Origin: Actinomycetota bacterium
GTDB taxonomy: Bacteria; Actinomycetota; Actinomycetes; Streptosporangiales; Streptosporangiaceae
NCBI GenBank assembly: GCA_003168295.1
Contig: PMST01000367.1
Coordinates: forward strand, 1-5,811
Length of the DNA stretch: 5,811 bases
Direction: 5' to 3'
The notes beneath the pieces were generated by a model, which was given only the letters and a program-made list of their open reading frames with translations, did not search any database and was not told the DNA's origin. Below, in pieces: positions 1 through 5,401 of this stretch (position 1 is its first letter; each line of letters starts with the position of its first letter). Made by a program: the position numbers and the translations under genes.

Positions 1-842
1 GCGGGCGAGCATCTGCGGGGAGGACCAGCCGTTGAGCTCCATCAGGTCCCCTTCCGGGCAGCCGCGCTCAAGCCAGGTGTGGCTGAAGTGGTGCCGGAAC
101 CGGTGCGGGTACACCCTTACCCCGCATTGCCGGCCGCGGCGGGCGACGAGCTGGTAGATCCCGGTCGCGGTCAGCGGCCCCCGGTTGCCCGCGCCGAGCC
201 ACAGCTGCGGCCGGTGCGCCTGGCTGTGCCGGGCGCGGGCCCGCAGGTAGCGGTCCAGGCTGCGGGCCGCCTGGTGGCCGATCTTGACGGTCCGGGCGGT
301 GCCGCCCTTGCCGCGGATCCGGATCTCCCGGGCGTGCAGGTCCAGGTCGGTGCGGGCGGGGTCGGCGGGGTGGTAGCGGATCCCGGTCGCGGTGAATACC
401 GCGATGATCGCGGCGTCGCGGCGCGCGGCGAACGACCTGCCCTGGCAGGCCTTGTCCAGGTCCGATAGTTCTACGCTGGTGAAGACCGGGACCGCGGTCA
501 CGGTGACCTTCGGCGCCCGGAGCCGGGCCATCGGGTCGGGGGACTCTTCTTCGGCGGCGCGCCATTTGAAGAACTGCCGCAGCGCCCGGAACTGGATGCT
601 GGCGTACGCGCCGCTGTACCGGCCCAGCAGCTGCGTCATATCCACCGCTGGACATCGTGGGCGTCCGCCTGCTCCCAGCTGGTCTTGCCGGCCAGGTAGC
701 CGGTGGCGAACCAGCGGACCGCGGAGGTGTAGCCCTGCACCGTCCGGGCTGCCTTTCGCTCGGCGGCCAGGTGCAGAGCGAACGAGCCGATCATCGGCTC
801 GAGCGGACCTGGATCGCCCCGGCTTCTTTGTAGGCCTTTGCT
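1..842 (-). pseudogene. Tyrosine recombinase (phage-type integrase), broken and cut by the window edge
   Basis: Remnant of a tyrosine site-specific recombinase, the enzyme that integrates or excises mobile DNA through a 3'-phosphotyrosyl intermediate. Translating the minus strand in two frames gives a core-binding domain (from about 794, MIGSFALHLAAERK..., then YTSAVRWFATGYL) and, in another frame from about 644 down to 1, the catalytic domain. Visible catalytic elements are the box I Arg in TATGIR (codon 378-376), the beta-hairpin Lys in RGKGGTAR (about 300), the box II motif HRFRH (105-91) and the third His/Trp position as Trp in LNGWSS (codon 27-25). The nucleophilic Tyr should lie just beyond base 1. 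Damage: the frame with the N-terminal half ends at TGA 638-636, while the downstream frame resumes exactly there; the N-terminus stops at the IS at about 843; and box I lacks its usual x-S-E-L segment. The family call is firm. Inactivity is inferred from the frameshift and truncation. Confidence 0.85.
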
Positions 843-881
843 TGCCGGATTCGATTAACTTACCATTCTTTCCTGCTGGGC
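843..881 (+). repeat. Candidate terminal inverted repeat of the IS, orfB side
   Basis: TGCCGGATTCG at 843-853 and TGCTGGGC at 874-881 match, in inverted orientation and with nearly the same spacing, CGCCGGATCG at 2163-2154 and TGCTGGGC at 2133-2126. The middle of the repeat is poorly conserved. It overlaps the last codons of orfB, as is common in IS3 elements. Confidence 0.45.
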
Positions 882-1715
882 GTAGTAGTTTTCCTCATAT
901 TCTCTCGGGGGAATATACTTGCAAGCGGAGTGCAGTCGCTCGGTGTTATACCAGTCAACCCATTCCAGAGTCGCGAGCATGACATCATCGGTCCCGCGCC
1001 ACGGCTCCTCCCTCTCGATGAGCTCTTTCTTGTAAAGACTGTTCAGCGACTCGGCCGCCGCATTATCATAAGAATCACCCTTGCGCCCGACCGACCTGAC
1101 TGCGCTTATCTCGCCGAGCCGCTCGGTACAGCGGATCGCGGTATACTGGACCCCGCGATCCGAATGACGGACAAGCTGGCCGTCCATCTGGTCGCCGCGA
1201 GACCAGACGGCCATTTCGAGCGCGTCGAGAGCCAGCTCGGCCCGGAGCGAATCGGAAACCTGCCAGCCGACAATCATCCGGGAAAACAGGTCAAGGATAA
1301 ACGCAGCGTAAACAAAGCCGGCAGAAGTTTCTATATAGGTAATATCAGCTACCCAGCGGCGATTCGGAGCCGGTGCAGTGAAGTCGCGTTCCAGCAGGTC
1401 AGACGGCCTCTCCTGGCCAGCCGGCCCAGGCACCGTGGTCCGCGGCCTCCTCTTCCTGGCCCGCAGGCCCTCCAGGCCCATCTCGCGCATCAGCTGCTCG
1501 ACCGTGCACCGCGCGACCTTGATCCCGTCGCGATTCAGTTCACGCCACATCTTCTTCGCGCCGTAAAGCTTCCGCCCTTTCTTTTCTCTTGCCCGCATGA
1601 TTGCCTTCTTCAGCTCCTCGTCGCGCTCGTACCGCGCCGACGGATTCTCCTCTCTCTTCTTCGCCGCGTAATAGGTAGACGGCGATATCCCCAGGACCGC
1701 GCAGGCCGGCTCCAC
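855..1715 (-). CDS. IS3-family transposase OrfB, DDE integrase catalytic domain
   Basis: Catalytic part of the IS3-family transposase, which cuts and joins IS DNA with two metal ions held by a DDE triad. Numbering from the GTG at 1715 (286 residues), the N-terminal part contains the HTH_21-like stretch (LYGAKKMWREL, about 50-60). The rve-type catalytic core follows, with D124 in WVADITYIE, D186 in HSDRGVQY and E222 in AAAESLNS, a DD(35)E spacing as expected. The C-terminal YNTERLHSA...PPREYE motif is typical. The GTG is only the first start-type codon in the frame. The frame stays open upstream through SALVEFIDSRKDRFG into orfA, so the working protein is most likely the OrfAB fusion of about 405 residues made by -1 frameshifting at 1764-1770. 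No internal stop or missing catalytic residue is seen, so it may be functional. Confidence 0.93.
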   Translation of the reverse strand: MEPACAVLGISPSTYYAAKKREENPSARYERDEELKKAIMRAREKKGRKLYGAKKMWRELNRDGIKVARCTVEQLMREMGLEGLRARKRRPRTTVPGPAGQERPSDLLERDFTAPAPNRRWVADITYIETSAGFVYAAFILDLFSRMIVGWQVSDSLRAELALDALEMAVWSRGDQMDGQLVRHSDRGVQYTAIRCTERLGEISAVRSVGRKGDSYDNAAAESLNSLYKKELIEREEPWRGTDDVMLATLEWVDWYNTERLHSACKYIPPREYEENYYAQQERMVS

Positions 1716-1750
1716 TCCGAACCGGTCTTTGCGTGAATCGATGAACTCGA

Positions 1751-2071
1751 CTAGCGCGGAAGCCGGGGGTCGAGTTCCCGGGCGAAATAAGCGCTCGCCG
1801 CCTTCAGGATCTCGTTAGCCCGCCGCAGCTCGCGGACTTCCTTCTCCAGCTCGGCAATACGCTTCTTCTCATCGCTCGTGCCACCTGGCCGCTGCCCGCT
1901 GTCGATTTCCGCCTTCTCCACCCAGTTGCGGAGAGTCTCAGGATTGACGCCCAGCTTGTGGCCGACGCTTGCCAGGGTTCCGCGCGAGCTGCCCGACGCG
2001 GCACGCAGCTCGAAGACCATTGCCACCGCACGTTCCCGCAGCTCAGCGGGGTGCCGTTTCCCGTATGCCAT
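1751..2071 (-). CDS. IS3-family OrfA, helix-turn-helix DNA-binding subunit
   Basis: OrfA of the IS3 element, 106 residues from the ATG at 2071. In this family OrfA binds the terminal repeats and regulates transposition, and it supplies the N-terminus of the OrfAB transposase. The sequence shows the usual opening (KRHPAELRERAV), a helix-turn-helix at about 31-50 (LASVGHKLGVNPETLRNWV) and a heptad-patterned coiled coil at about 68-90 (EKKRIAELEKEVRELRRANEIL), followed by the family tail KAASAYFAREL. The ATG at 2071 was preferred to a TTG three codons upstream; a GGGA lies 4-7 bases before the ATG. The stop TAG (1753-1751) lies downstream of the slip site, so normal reading gives OrfA alone and shifted reading gives OrfAB. 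Confidence 0.9.
   Translation of the reverse strand: MAYGKRHPAELRERAVAMVFELRAASGSSRGTLASVGHKLGVNPETLRNWVEKAEIDSGQRPGGTSDEKKRIAELEKEVRELRRANEILKAASAYFARELDPRLPR
1764..1770 (-). other. Probable -1 programmed frameshift site joining orfA to orfB
   Basis: Near the end of orfA the minus strand reads GAC CCC CGG. The run of five C (1769-1765) lets a tRNA on CCC at 1768-1766 re-pair perfectly one base back on 1769-1767, after which the next codon is CCG (1766-1764) in the orfB frame. The joined protein would read ...FARELD-P-P-A-SALVEFIDSRKDRFG-VEPACAVLG..., which is continuous with normal IS3 OrfAB sequence. Most IS3 members use an A-rich slip run; a C run is the plausible high-GC equivalent. The open overlap and the family precedent are observed or known; the slip itself is inferred. 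Confidence 0.55.
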
Positions 2072-2125
2072 GAGTCCCAACTTTCCCAGAGGTCACGGCC
2101 TCCAAGAAACTCGGGGTGGTCCACG

Positions 2126-2163
2126 GCCCAGCAAGCCAGTTCGCCTGGCATACCGATCCGGCG
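2126..2163 (-). repeat. Candidate terminal inverted repeat of the IS, orfA side
   Basis: Read on the minus strand this end carries CGCCGGATCG (2163-2154) and TGCTGGGC (2133-2126), matching the orfB-side end. It leaves about 90 bases before the orfA ATG, which is typical for the family. It lacks the canonical leading TG, so the true boundary could instead be the TG at 2150-2149 (TGCCAGGCG) or may have mutated. Confidence 0.4.
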
Positions 2164-2166
2164 GTA
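2147..2166 (+). repeat. 20-bp direct repeat, copy A (spans the IS boundary)
   Basis: GGCATACCGATCCGGCGGTA matches copy B at 2355-2374 at 17 of 20 positions, in the same orientation. It spans the inferred upstream IS end. On the minus strand the similarity continues loosely inward (CTTGCTGGGCCGTGG here, TTTGCTGCCCGCGG at copy B, after a gap). Confidence 0.6.
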
Positions 2167-2216
2167 CCGCGCGGTAGCACAGAACCCAGCGGCATTCCGT
2201 AACCGGCCATGGCCGG
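2165..2216. repeat. Two perfect palindromes beside the IS end
   Basis: TACCGCGCGGTA (2165-2176) and CCGGCCATGGCCGG (2203-2216) are perfect palindromes of 12 and 14 bp. Between them lies GGCATTCCG (2191-2199), which matches the first bases of direct repeats A and B. They could be protein-binding sites or chance in GC-rich DNA; no function can be assigned. Confidence 0.4.
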
Positions 2217-2354
2217 CAGCGGGTCTCGCATTTAAGCAAGCAGATGCTGTAGCCGGCACCGCTGGCATGCTGGTCCCAGCCGCCGATCCAAAAGCCAAGC
2301 GCCGAGAACAGATGTTCTGCGCACCGCGGGCAGCAAATCCCCATCAGATTGACG

Positions 2355-2374
2355 GGCATTCCTATTCGGCGGTA
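2355..2374 (+). repeat. 20-bp direct repeat, copy B
   Basis: GGCATTCCTATTCGGCGGTA differs from copy A only at three positions. It may be a relic of a second, related IS end, or a dispersed repeat used as a target. A promoter-like pair, TTGACG at 2349-2354 and TAGGGA at 2373-2378 (18-base spacing), overlaps it on the plus strand, but no gene follows closely. Confidence 0.6.
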
Positions 2375-2769
2375 GGGAACTACGGACTTGGCGTGGTCTG
2401 ACGCTGTGTGATCGCCTCTTGTTTTTGCTTGGCGGGGATGAACCTGTACCCGGGGATTGCCGGTGGGTCGAACGTATGTGTTTGGCTGGACGTGTCCGTG
2501 AAGATCTGGCCTGCGGGCATGGGAGCGGCCCGTGCATGCGGCGGGCCAAGGACAAGACGGGCGTCGCCCGCGGCGGCATCCTCGGCACCGGCGGCGTGGG
2601 TAACGTTTGGCCGCTGGCCGGGCGATGAGCGGACGGGCGGTATGGGGGTAGGCGATGAGAGCCGCCCCGAGCCTAGATGCCATGTCTGGGCGCGGCCGGA
2701 TCATCGGGTCGCTGCGGACCAGTAAGCGACCGTCAGCGGCACAGCCTGGAGCATGAGACTCACAGCCCA

Positions 2770-2825
2770 CGGCAGGACACAGGGCCCTGCCGGGCATAAA
2801 CCGGGAAGAGCAGGCGGCCCCGGTT
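2770..2825 (+). promoter_or_regulatory. Two consecutive GC-rich hairpins upstream of the aminotransferase
   Basis: CGGCAGG (2770-2776) pairs perfectly with CCTGCCG (2786-2792) across a 9-base loop, and AACCGGG (2799-2805) pairs perfectly with CCCGGTT (2819-2825) across 13 bases. The loop of the first overlaps a competing 10-bp palindrome CAGGGCCCTG (2780-2789). No T run follows, so a classic intrinsic terminator is unlikely. They could be insulating terminators of the actinobacterial no-U-tail kind, or a structured leader if transcription begins further upstream. Confidence 0.35.
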
Positions 2826-2878
2826 CATGCGGGTTACGCGGCCGCGGGAGCGCGGATCATCTCAGGCGAGCGTCGTTG

Positions 2879-2907
2879 TTGACGGGAGCCGGGCGGGGGG
2901 CCAGACT
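2879..2907 (+). promoter_or_regulatory. Candidate promoter for the aminotransferase
   Basis: TTGACG at 2879-2884 matches the -35 consensus at 5 of 6 positions. CAGACT at 2902-2907 is a fair actinobacterial -10 element, and the spacing is an ideal 17 bases. Transcription would begin near 2914, giving a leader of about 33 bases that contains the ribosome-binding site. Inferred from motif match only. Confidence 0.4.
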
Positions 2908-2933
2908 GCCACCGACGATCAAGGCAGCGTGGC

Positions 2934-2939
2934 AGGGGG
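2934..2939 (+). promoter_or_regulatory. Ribosome-binding site that fixes the aminotransferase start
   Basis: AGGGGG lies seven bases before the ATG at 2947. The same frame is open further upstream, to an ATG at 2827, but that start has no comparable Shine-Dalgarno sequence and would add 40 low-complexity residues absent from the family. Confidence 0.65.
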
Positions 2940-2946
2940 TGCCGGG

Positions 2947-4728
2947 ATGGATCAGGCCACGGTCGAGGCGCTTGCCGCCGCCGAGAGGAAACGGTTCCGG
3001 GACGGCCGCCCTCGTTCGATGGAAGCGACCTCTCGCGCCACCGGGACGATGCCGCGTGGTGTTCCGATGTCGTGGATGGATGAGCTGTACGATCATCCGC
3101 CGCTGTGGGTGTCGCACGGGGCAGGGTCCCGGTTCTGGGACCTTGACGGCCACGAGTACGTGGATATGTACGTCGCGGACATGAGCGCCTTCTGCGGGCA
3201 CGCCGCCGCGCCGGTCGTGCGTGCCGTCTGCGAGCGGGCCGCGGCAGGGAGCCAGTTCCTCCTACCCTCCGAAGACGCGCTGGTCGTGGCCGAGGCGCTG
3301 GCGCGGCGGTACGGGATGGCCAAGTGGCAGTTCACGTTGTCGGCGACGCAAGCCAACACCGAGGTCGTGCGGATCGCGCGGGTCCGGACCGGCCGTGAGA
3401 AGGTCGTCGTGTTCGACGGCAAGTACCACGGCCACCTCGAGCCGACGCTGGGCATCATCGAAGACGGCCGGGTCCTGCCGGAGTACACCGGCCTGCCGGC
3501 CGAGGTCACGGCCAATCTTCGGATCGTGCCGTTCAATGATCTGGATGCGGTCGAGCGTGCGCTGGCGCCCGGCGACGTGGCGCTGCTGCTGACCGAGCCA
3601 GCGATGACCAACGCCGGGTTCCTCCTGCCTGGCCCGGGGTTCCACGACGGGTTGCGCGAGCTGACCCGCCGCCATGGGACGCTCCTGGCCATTGACGAGA
3701 CTCACACGCTGGTCACCGCGCACGGCGGGCTGAGTTCGGAGTGGGGTCTGGAACCGGACTTGCTGACGGTCGGCAAGTCGATCGCCGGCGGGGTGCCGCT
3801 GGGCGCGTACGGGATGACGGACGAGGTGGCTGAGGTGCTGCGTCCGCCCGCCGGCGGGGCGGCCGTATCCGGGATCGCCTACGACGAGGTGGCCACCGGG
3901 GGCACGCTATTCGCCAACGCGCTGTCCATGGCCGCCGCCCGCGCCGCCCTCACCGAGGTGCTGACACCCGAGGCGTTCATCACCACGGCGAGGCTGGGCC
4001 ACCAGCTCGCGGCAGGGCTGCGGGCCCACATCGACCGGGCCGGGCTGCCCTGGTCGGTCAACGTCCACGGCTCACACGCCTTCTACTTCTTCAGCCCGGA
4101 GCCTCCGCGCGATGCCCGCGGCGCCCGGGACACCGACGACCCCGGCCTGCGCGCGCTCATCCGGTTGTTCCTCGCCAACCGCGGCGTATGGGAGTCGGGC
4201 TGGTGGCTCGGGCCGACGGTCTCGGTCGCGCACACGCCACAGGACGTGGAGGCGTACCTCGACGCGATCGGGGAATTCACCGAAGCCATCGGGTTAGCTC
4301 GCCGTACCGGTGCCATGACCGCAGACCGCTGCTCCAGCGCCCTGCCACGCGGCAATGGCCTTCGTCTCAGCACCCGCCCTGGCTGCCTGCCCCCGCGCGG
4401 TACGCCGAGCCATTCCGCCCCGCCGGAACCAGATCCAAGCAGGCCGACCACAAAATGTGATCGCAACACCTTGACAGGCCGCGCGCGCCCACCCGCCGAT
4501 CTACACTGTCTGTGGCTCATGCAACGCGCTCGCGAACTCTCTGCAGAACAATCATTCTGCAGAGCAGAGATCCTGGACGGACATGCCCGGCGGACTGCGC
4601 TCCTGGCAAATGACAGAACTTTGGGTAGTACTGAGCTGCCCGCTTATGTCCCATGGAATGGCGGGCCAGGTGGTCAACCGCCGCTGCCGTTGTCAGCGTG
4701 GGCCGTGGTCGCAGCAATGGTCGTATGA
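2947..4728 (+). CDS. Class III PLP-dependent aminotransferase, glutamate-1-semialdehyde aminomutase type, with an abnormal C-terminal extension
   Basis: Fold-type I PLP enzyme of aminotransferase class III, cytosolic, which transfers or shifts an amino group; the substrate cannot be read from the sequence. From the ATG at 2947 the frame encodes 593 residues. The N-terminal part has the family pattern W-D-L-D-G-H-E-Y-V-D (from about residue 63). The cofactor region SATQANTEVVRIAR begins at S132 and replaces the commoner S-G-T-E-A. GKYHGH follows at about 158. D250 in IDETHT should contact the pyridine nitrogen, and K277 in LLTVGKSIAGGVPLGAYG is the Schiff-base lysine. The conserved ATGGTLFANALSMAAARAAL segment (about 318) is present. 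Family similarity ends near residue 449 (4293), at the normal length of about 440-450. The remaining 144 residues are low-complexity, lose the strong GC3 bias, begin with a rare TTA codon and span a hairpin. True glutamate-1-semialdehyde aminomutase of heme synthesis is unlikely; a specialised aminotransferase is more probable. Confidence 0.87.
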   Translation: MDQATVEALAAAERKRFRDGRPRSMEATSRATGTMPRGVPMSWMDELYDHPPLWVSHGAGSRFWDLDGHEYVDMYVADMSAFCGHAAAPVVRAVCERAAAGSQFLLPSEDALVVAEALARRYGMAKWQFTLSATQANTEVVRIARVRTGREKVVVFDGKYHGHLEPTLGIIEDGRVLPEYTGLPAEVTANLRIVPFNDLDAVERALAPGDVALLLTEPAMTNAGFLLPGPGFHDGLRELTRRHGTLLAIDETHTLVTAHGGLSSEWGLEPDLLTVGKSIAGGVPLGAYGMTDEVAEVLRPPAGGAAVSGIAYDEVATGGTLFANALSMAAARAALTEVLTPEAFITTARLGHQLAAGLRAHIDRAGLPWSVNVHGSHAFYFFSPEPPRDARGARDTDDPGLRALIRLFLANRGVWESGWWLGPTVSVAHTPQDVEAYLDAIGEFTEAIGLARRTGAMTADRCSSALPRGNGLRLSTRPGCLPPRGTPSHSAPPEPDPSRPTTKCDRNTLTGRARPPADLHCLWLMQRARELSAEQSFCRAEILDGHARRTALLANDRTLGSTELPAYVPWNGGPGGQPPLPLSAWAVVAAMVV

Positions 4729-4766
4729 GCACACTTTAGGTCTTAGTACCGGCACGGTGGGACCGG
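4294..4766 (+). other. Unusual tail and spacer, probably originally non-coding
   Basis: This stretch is formally the last 145 codons (including the stop) of the aminotransferase frame plus 38 bases before the next gene. Its in-frame codons show little wobble GC preference (for example TAT, CCA, AAT, CCA, GGT, GGT, CAA between 4651 and 4683), unlike the nearly all-G/C third positions of the aminotransferase core. No domain is recognised in any frame. A TAG lies one frame over at 4295-4297, so a single-base insertion could have removed the original stop. It also holds the 4539-4564 hairpin and an isolated TTGACA at 4471 with no -10 at a proper distance. Confidence 0.55.
4539..4564. terminator. 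Perfect 10-bp inverted repeat; possible terminator or operator
   Basis: CTCTGCAGAA (4539-4548) and TTCTGCAGAG (4555-4564) are exact reverse complements separated by the six bases CAATCA. The stem is stable, but no T run follows, so it may act as a no-U-tail terminator of the aminotransferase transcript or as a binding site for a dimeric regulator. It lies inside the aberrant C-terminal extension, where such a structure would be odd for coding DNA. Confidence 0.45.
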
Positions 4767-5204
4767 ATGGACGGCCCACCTCACATGGATACGAACGGGC
4801 GGCACCTCGCCGAGACCTACCTCGTGATGCTGAACACGCACGAACCGGATCTGGTGGACCGATTCGTGGCCGAGGACTACCGCAACCACAACGCCTTCGT
4901 CGCCGACGGCCGTGAGGTGAACCGCCAGTTCTGGACAGCGTTCTTCACCGCCTTGCCCGATCTGAGCGCCAGCATGGAGGACTTCGTGACTTCCGGTGAC
5001 CGCGTGGTTGGCCGCTTCGTCTACCGCGGTACCCACACCGGCGAGTTGATGGGCATCCCGGCGAGCGGTAACCAGGTGGAGATGCGCTCCATCGATATCT
5101 GGCGCGTCGAGGACGGCATGTTCGTCGAACACTGGGACGAACTGAACCTGATGGAGATGTTCCAGCAGATGGGCGCATTGCCGCCCCTGGGCGCCGGGTC
5201 CTGA
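4767..5204 (+). CDS. SnoaL-like / ester cyclase family protein
   Basis: Small alpha+beta barrel (NTF2-like) protein of the SnoaL-like polyketide cyclase / ester cyclase family, 145 residues, a normal length. Some members catalyse aldol ring closure of polyketides; many relatives are of unknown function or act as hydrolase- or isomerase-like accessory proteins. Family marks in order are FVAEDYRNHN (33-42), LPDLSASMED with GDRVVGRFVYRGTHTGE (63-93), MGIPASGNQV (95-104), and IDIWRVEDGMFVEHWDELNL (109-128), ending in MFQQMGAL. The NHN and EHWD positions line the pocket in family structures. The start at 4767 follows GGTGGGA at 4756-4762; an ATG at 4785 would also keep the domain but has no Shine-Dalgarno sequence. 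It is 38 bases after the extended aminotransferase frame and in the same direction. The name cyclase should be read as a fold family, since no polyketide synthase is visible. Confidence 0.87.
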   Translation: MDGPPHMDTNGRHLAETYLVMLNTHEPDLVDRFVAEDYRNHNAFVADGREVNRQFWTAFFTALPDLSASMEDFVTSGDRVVGRFVYRGTHTGELMGIPASGNQVEMRSIDIWRVEDGMFVEHWDELNLMEMFQQMGALPPLGAGS

Positions 5205-5215
5205 TGCGTGATGCG
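5202..5215 (+). repeat. 7-bp tandem duplication over the stop codon
   Basis: TGATGCG occurs twice in tandem (5202-5208 and 5209-5215), the first copy providing the TGA stop of the SnoaL-like gene. Probably replication slippage of no functional weight. Confidence 0.5.
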
Positions 5216-5255
5216 CCTACTCGATCCGGCCGTGCTCAGCGGCGACGAAATGGCT

Positions 5256-5276
5256 GGTCAGTGCACCGTGCTGACC
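5256..5276 (+). other. Small hairpin in the spacer after the SnoaL-like gene
   Basis: GGTCAG (5256-5261) pairs with CTGACC (5271-5276). Inner G-T wobbles and one further pair could extend the stem to nine, with a three-base loop. No T run follows. It may be a weak terminator between the two genes or a chance structure. Confidence 0.3.
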
Positions 5277-5313
5277 GCTTCCAAATATGACACGGTCCGG
5301 CAGCTGCCCGGCG

Positions 5314-5327
5314 CATTTCCGGAAATG
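5314..5327. promoter_or_regulatory. Perfect 14-bp palindrome upstream of the hydrolase; possible operator
   Basis: CATTTCCGGAAATG is self-complementary over all 14 bases and stands out as AT-flanked in GC-rich DNA, 74 bases before the hydrolase start. The size and place fit a binding site for a dimeric repressor such as a TetR or MarR type, but no regulator gene is in the window to pair with it. Confidence 0.35.
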
Positions 5328-5401
5328 AATGTCCTGGAGGCCCGGCTGCTCGCCGGCCACTGCACCGGGCAGCGCGCCCCCCGGGGAAGGAAGATGACGG
5401 C

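Larger units (their letters stand above)
843..2163 (-). mobile_element. IS3-family insertion sequence, about 1.3 kb, apparently intact
   Basis: An element with the two-gene layout of the IS3 family: orfA (helix-turn-helix plus leucine zipper), then orfB (DDE transposase) in the -1 frame, both on the minus strand. The orfB stop (857-855) lies about a dozen bases from the probable terminus, as is usual in this family. The ends are inferred from an imperfect inverted repeat: TGCCGGATTCG at 843-853, with TGCTGGGC at 874-881, is mirrored by CGCCGGATCG at 2163-2154, with TGCTGGGC at 2133-2126. The distal end starts with TG as IS3 termini should; the proximal end reads CG, so that boundary is uncertain by tens of bases. 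I found no matching 3-4 bp target duplication. The element abuts the integrase fragment, but the integrase N-terminus does not reappear on the far side, so insertion was followed by a deletion or rearrangement. AT-containing wobble positions are more frequent than in the neighbouring enzyme genes, which fits a separate origin. Confidence 0.85.
2164..2760. other. Gene-poor stretch between the IS and the enzyme genes
   Basis: No open frame here resembles a known protein, and none shows the strong third-position GC bias of the enzyme genes over its full length. The best fragment is a short plus-strand frame ending at 2628 (MRRAKDKTGVARGGILGTGG... from 2536), which becomes GC3-rich but matches no family I recognise and has no clear ribosome-binding site. 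The stretch holds direct repeat B, the palindromes at 2165-2216, a small inverted repeat AGAACA-GA-TGTTCT at 2305-2318, and a repeated GGCGATGAG at about 2624 and 2651. It reads as degraded accessory DNA. Confidence 0.5.

Noticed and set aside
930..1736. Long plus-strand frame opposite orfB
   Set aside because: It is the antisense shadow of a clear DDE transposase gene.
838..2170. Target-site duplication flanking the IS
   Set aside because: The bases next to the inferred ends do not match, and the integrase does not resume on the far side, so no duplication can be claimed.
2408..2725. Open frames of 69 and 105 codons on the plus strand
   Set aside because: No family resemblance, no ribosome-binding site, mixed wobble bases and overlapping each other; kept only as part of the gene-poor stretch.
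2820..2946. CTCAGGC at about 2864 and an upstream GGAGC, reminiscent of a glycine riboswitch
   Set aside because: Only short motif fragments match; the conserved core and the pairing of the outer stem could not be completed by eye. An Rfam RF00504 search would settle it.
2827..2946. Upstream ATG at 2827 as the aminotransferase start
   Set aside because: No Shine-Dalgarno sequence and the added 40 residues are low-complexity; the ATG at 2947 has a strong one.
4471..4507. TTGACA followed by TACACT as a promoter
   Set aside because: Spacing of 25 bases is too long for a sigma70-type promoter.
4517..4732. Minus-strand frame of 71 codons in the tail region
   Set aside because: No domain, no ribosome-binding site and poor codon bias.
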